DNA of 5,657 bases, from NCBI GenBank assembly GCA_016463365.1, contig JAEMRJ010000134.1, positions 1 through 5,657 on the forward strand, given 5' to 3'. The notes below the pieces were generated by a model that was not told the DNA's origin, did no database searches, and saw only the letters and a list, made by a program, of their open reading frames with translations. The translations under genes were made by a program, and so were the position numbers. Source of the DNA: Thermoleophilaceae bacterium (GTDB lineage: Bacteria > Actinomycetota > Thermoleophilia > Solirubrobacterales > JACPNS01). Positions 5,063-5,657 of this stretch are shown here, piece by piece (within the stretch, counting starts at the first letter, position 1; each line of letters begins with the position of its first letter).

Positions 5063-5657
5063 CAGCCGGCGATCGTCGGACGGCCGAGTTGATCCTTGAG
5101 GTTTTCGATCAGAGGGACCGGCGACGGATCAACGCCGTGCAAGATGGCCAGGTAGAAAGACATCAGGTCGCCAAGCAGCACAAGCGAGAAGAGACGCTCG
5201 GCGCGAGACTCGCCTGAGCTGGGGATCACTTCGGCGCGGGCGTGGTGGCTGCTTGCTGTCTCGGAAGTTATGCGGATGCGTTCAGCGATCCGGACGTTCT
5301 GGTCGCTGTCAGCCAGGAACCAGGCGGCGTTCTCGCCGGACTCGGCCGCGCCTTCCCAGCCGCAGATTTCGTTGTGGTTGGCCTCTGAGAGCGTGGCGCT
5401 CCACGCCGGGCGCTTGGCGTTCTCGTTGATCTGGCACTTCCAGCGATAGGCGACCGAGTCAGTGAGATCCGCCCCGTAGATGACCGGCAGCCGGCCGAAG
5501 GCTTCGCGAGCGAGCTTCTTGGGCTGTGATTCGTCGGAATCCGCGCCCCACTCGGCAGCGAGTCCGCGCAGCAATTCGGTCGCGGCGCTCAGATCGTTGC
5601 GGATGCTGGCCGGCGCGATGCCGTTCGCGATCGCGATCTCGATCACGGCCACGACTC
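5062..5657 (-). CDS. Bifunctional phosphoglucose/phosphomannose isomerase, C-terminal part (5' end outside window)
   Basis: The visible 198 or so residues match the C-terminal domain of SIS-fold PGI/PMI enzymes, which interconvert glucose 6-phosphate or mannose 6-phosphate with fructose 6-phosphate. Counting from the GTG codon at 5652, landmarks are VIYG at 57-60, YRWKCQINENAKRPA at 69-83, the active-site motif SEANHNEI at 89-96, and the closing VLLGDLMSFYLAILHGVDP (158-176) then PVPLIENLKDQL. The reading frame stays open to the right edge through a Val codon before that GTG, so the latter is internal and the N-terminal SIS domain must lie outside. The gene is first in the visible operon, 13 nt before sahH. 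Fructose 6-phosphate turned into mannose 6-phosphate would serve the guanylyltransferase-like enzyme downstream. Relatives in mycobacteria (SIS/PGI_C proteins next to mannose genes) are sometimes of uncertain activity, so the substrate is inferred. Confidence 0.88.
   Translation of the reverse strand, partial: VVAVIEIAIANGIAPASIRNDLSAATELLRGLAAEWGADSDESQPKKLAREAFGRLPVIYGADLTDSVAYRWKCQINENAKRPAWSATLSEANHNEICGWEGAAESGENAAWFLADSDQNVRIAERIRITSETASSHHARAEVIPSSGESRAERLFSLVLLGDLMSFYLAILHGVDPSPVPLIENLKDQLGRPTIAG

Noticed and set aside
5630..5657. GTG at 5652 as the start of a short stand-alone isomerase-like protein, and GCGATCGC here as a HIP1-type octamer
   Set aside because: The frame remains open to the window edge and the homologous enzymes have an N-terminal SIS domain, so the gene is simply cut. 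HIP1 is a cyanobacterial feature; here the octamer fits the general GATC excess.

Overview
The window looks like chromosomal DNA from a GC-rich actinobacterium. G+C-ending codons dominate every credible gene, starts include GTG and TTG as well as ATG, and sahH, a sugar-nucleotide pyrophosphorylase and a phosphoglucose/phosphomannose isomerase lie together, as related genes do in mycobacteria. The short (archaeal/Thermotoga-like) form of adenosylhomocysteinase and the alanine-rich secreted proteins of unknown family would fit the Thermoleophilia/Solirubrobacterales side of the phylum. That placement is inference; no rRNA or other marker is present. There are no mobile elements, tRNAs or CRISPR repeats.

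Layout from right to left, since nearly everything is on the minus strand. (1) 5657-2764 is a tightly packed operon: the C-terminal part of a bifunctional phosphoglucose/phosphomannose isomerase (running off the right edge), adenosylhomocysteinase (GTG start, 13-nt gap, Shine-Dalgarno beginning on the upstream stop codon), and a mannose-1-phosphate guanylyltransferase-like NTP transferase whose ATG overlaps the sahH stop (ATGA). The two sugar genes could feed GDP-mannose or related precursors; sahH recycles the methylation by-product S-adenosylhomocysteine. (2) 2763-2699 is an AT-richer spacer with a -10-like box, a dyad and a good Shine-Dalgarno. It leads into a two-gene exported module: a small secreted protein (TTG start) and, 12 nt later, a secreted HEXXH zinc metallopeptidase with a C-terminal beta-rich PPC-like domain. 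(3) 888-1181 on the plus strand is a small, very acidic protein of unknown function. It converges on the peptidase gene with a 4-nt stop-codon overlap and carries a strong hairpin just before its end. (4) 828-1 on the minus strand is comF (ComFC phosphoribosyltransferase-like) followed by the first codons of hpf/raiA (ribosome hibernation factor), the familiar comF-hpf(-secA) order.

The points most worth a second look are: the adenosylhomocysteinase, in which two catalytic residues of the family (equivalents of human Lys186 and Asn191) read Gln and Thr; the uncharacterised secreted peptidase/small-protein pair set between housekeeping genes; the acidic orphan with a possibly leaderless start; and a roughly fourfold excess of GATC across the window. 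I did not find a clearly new multi-gene system. The secreted pair is the nearest candidate.
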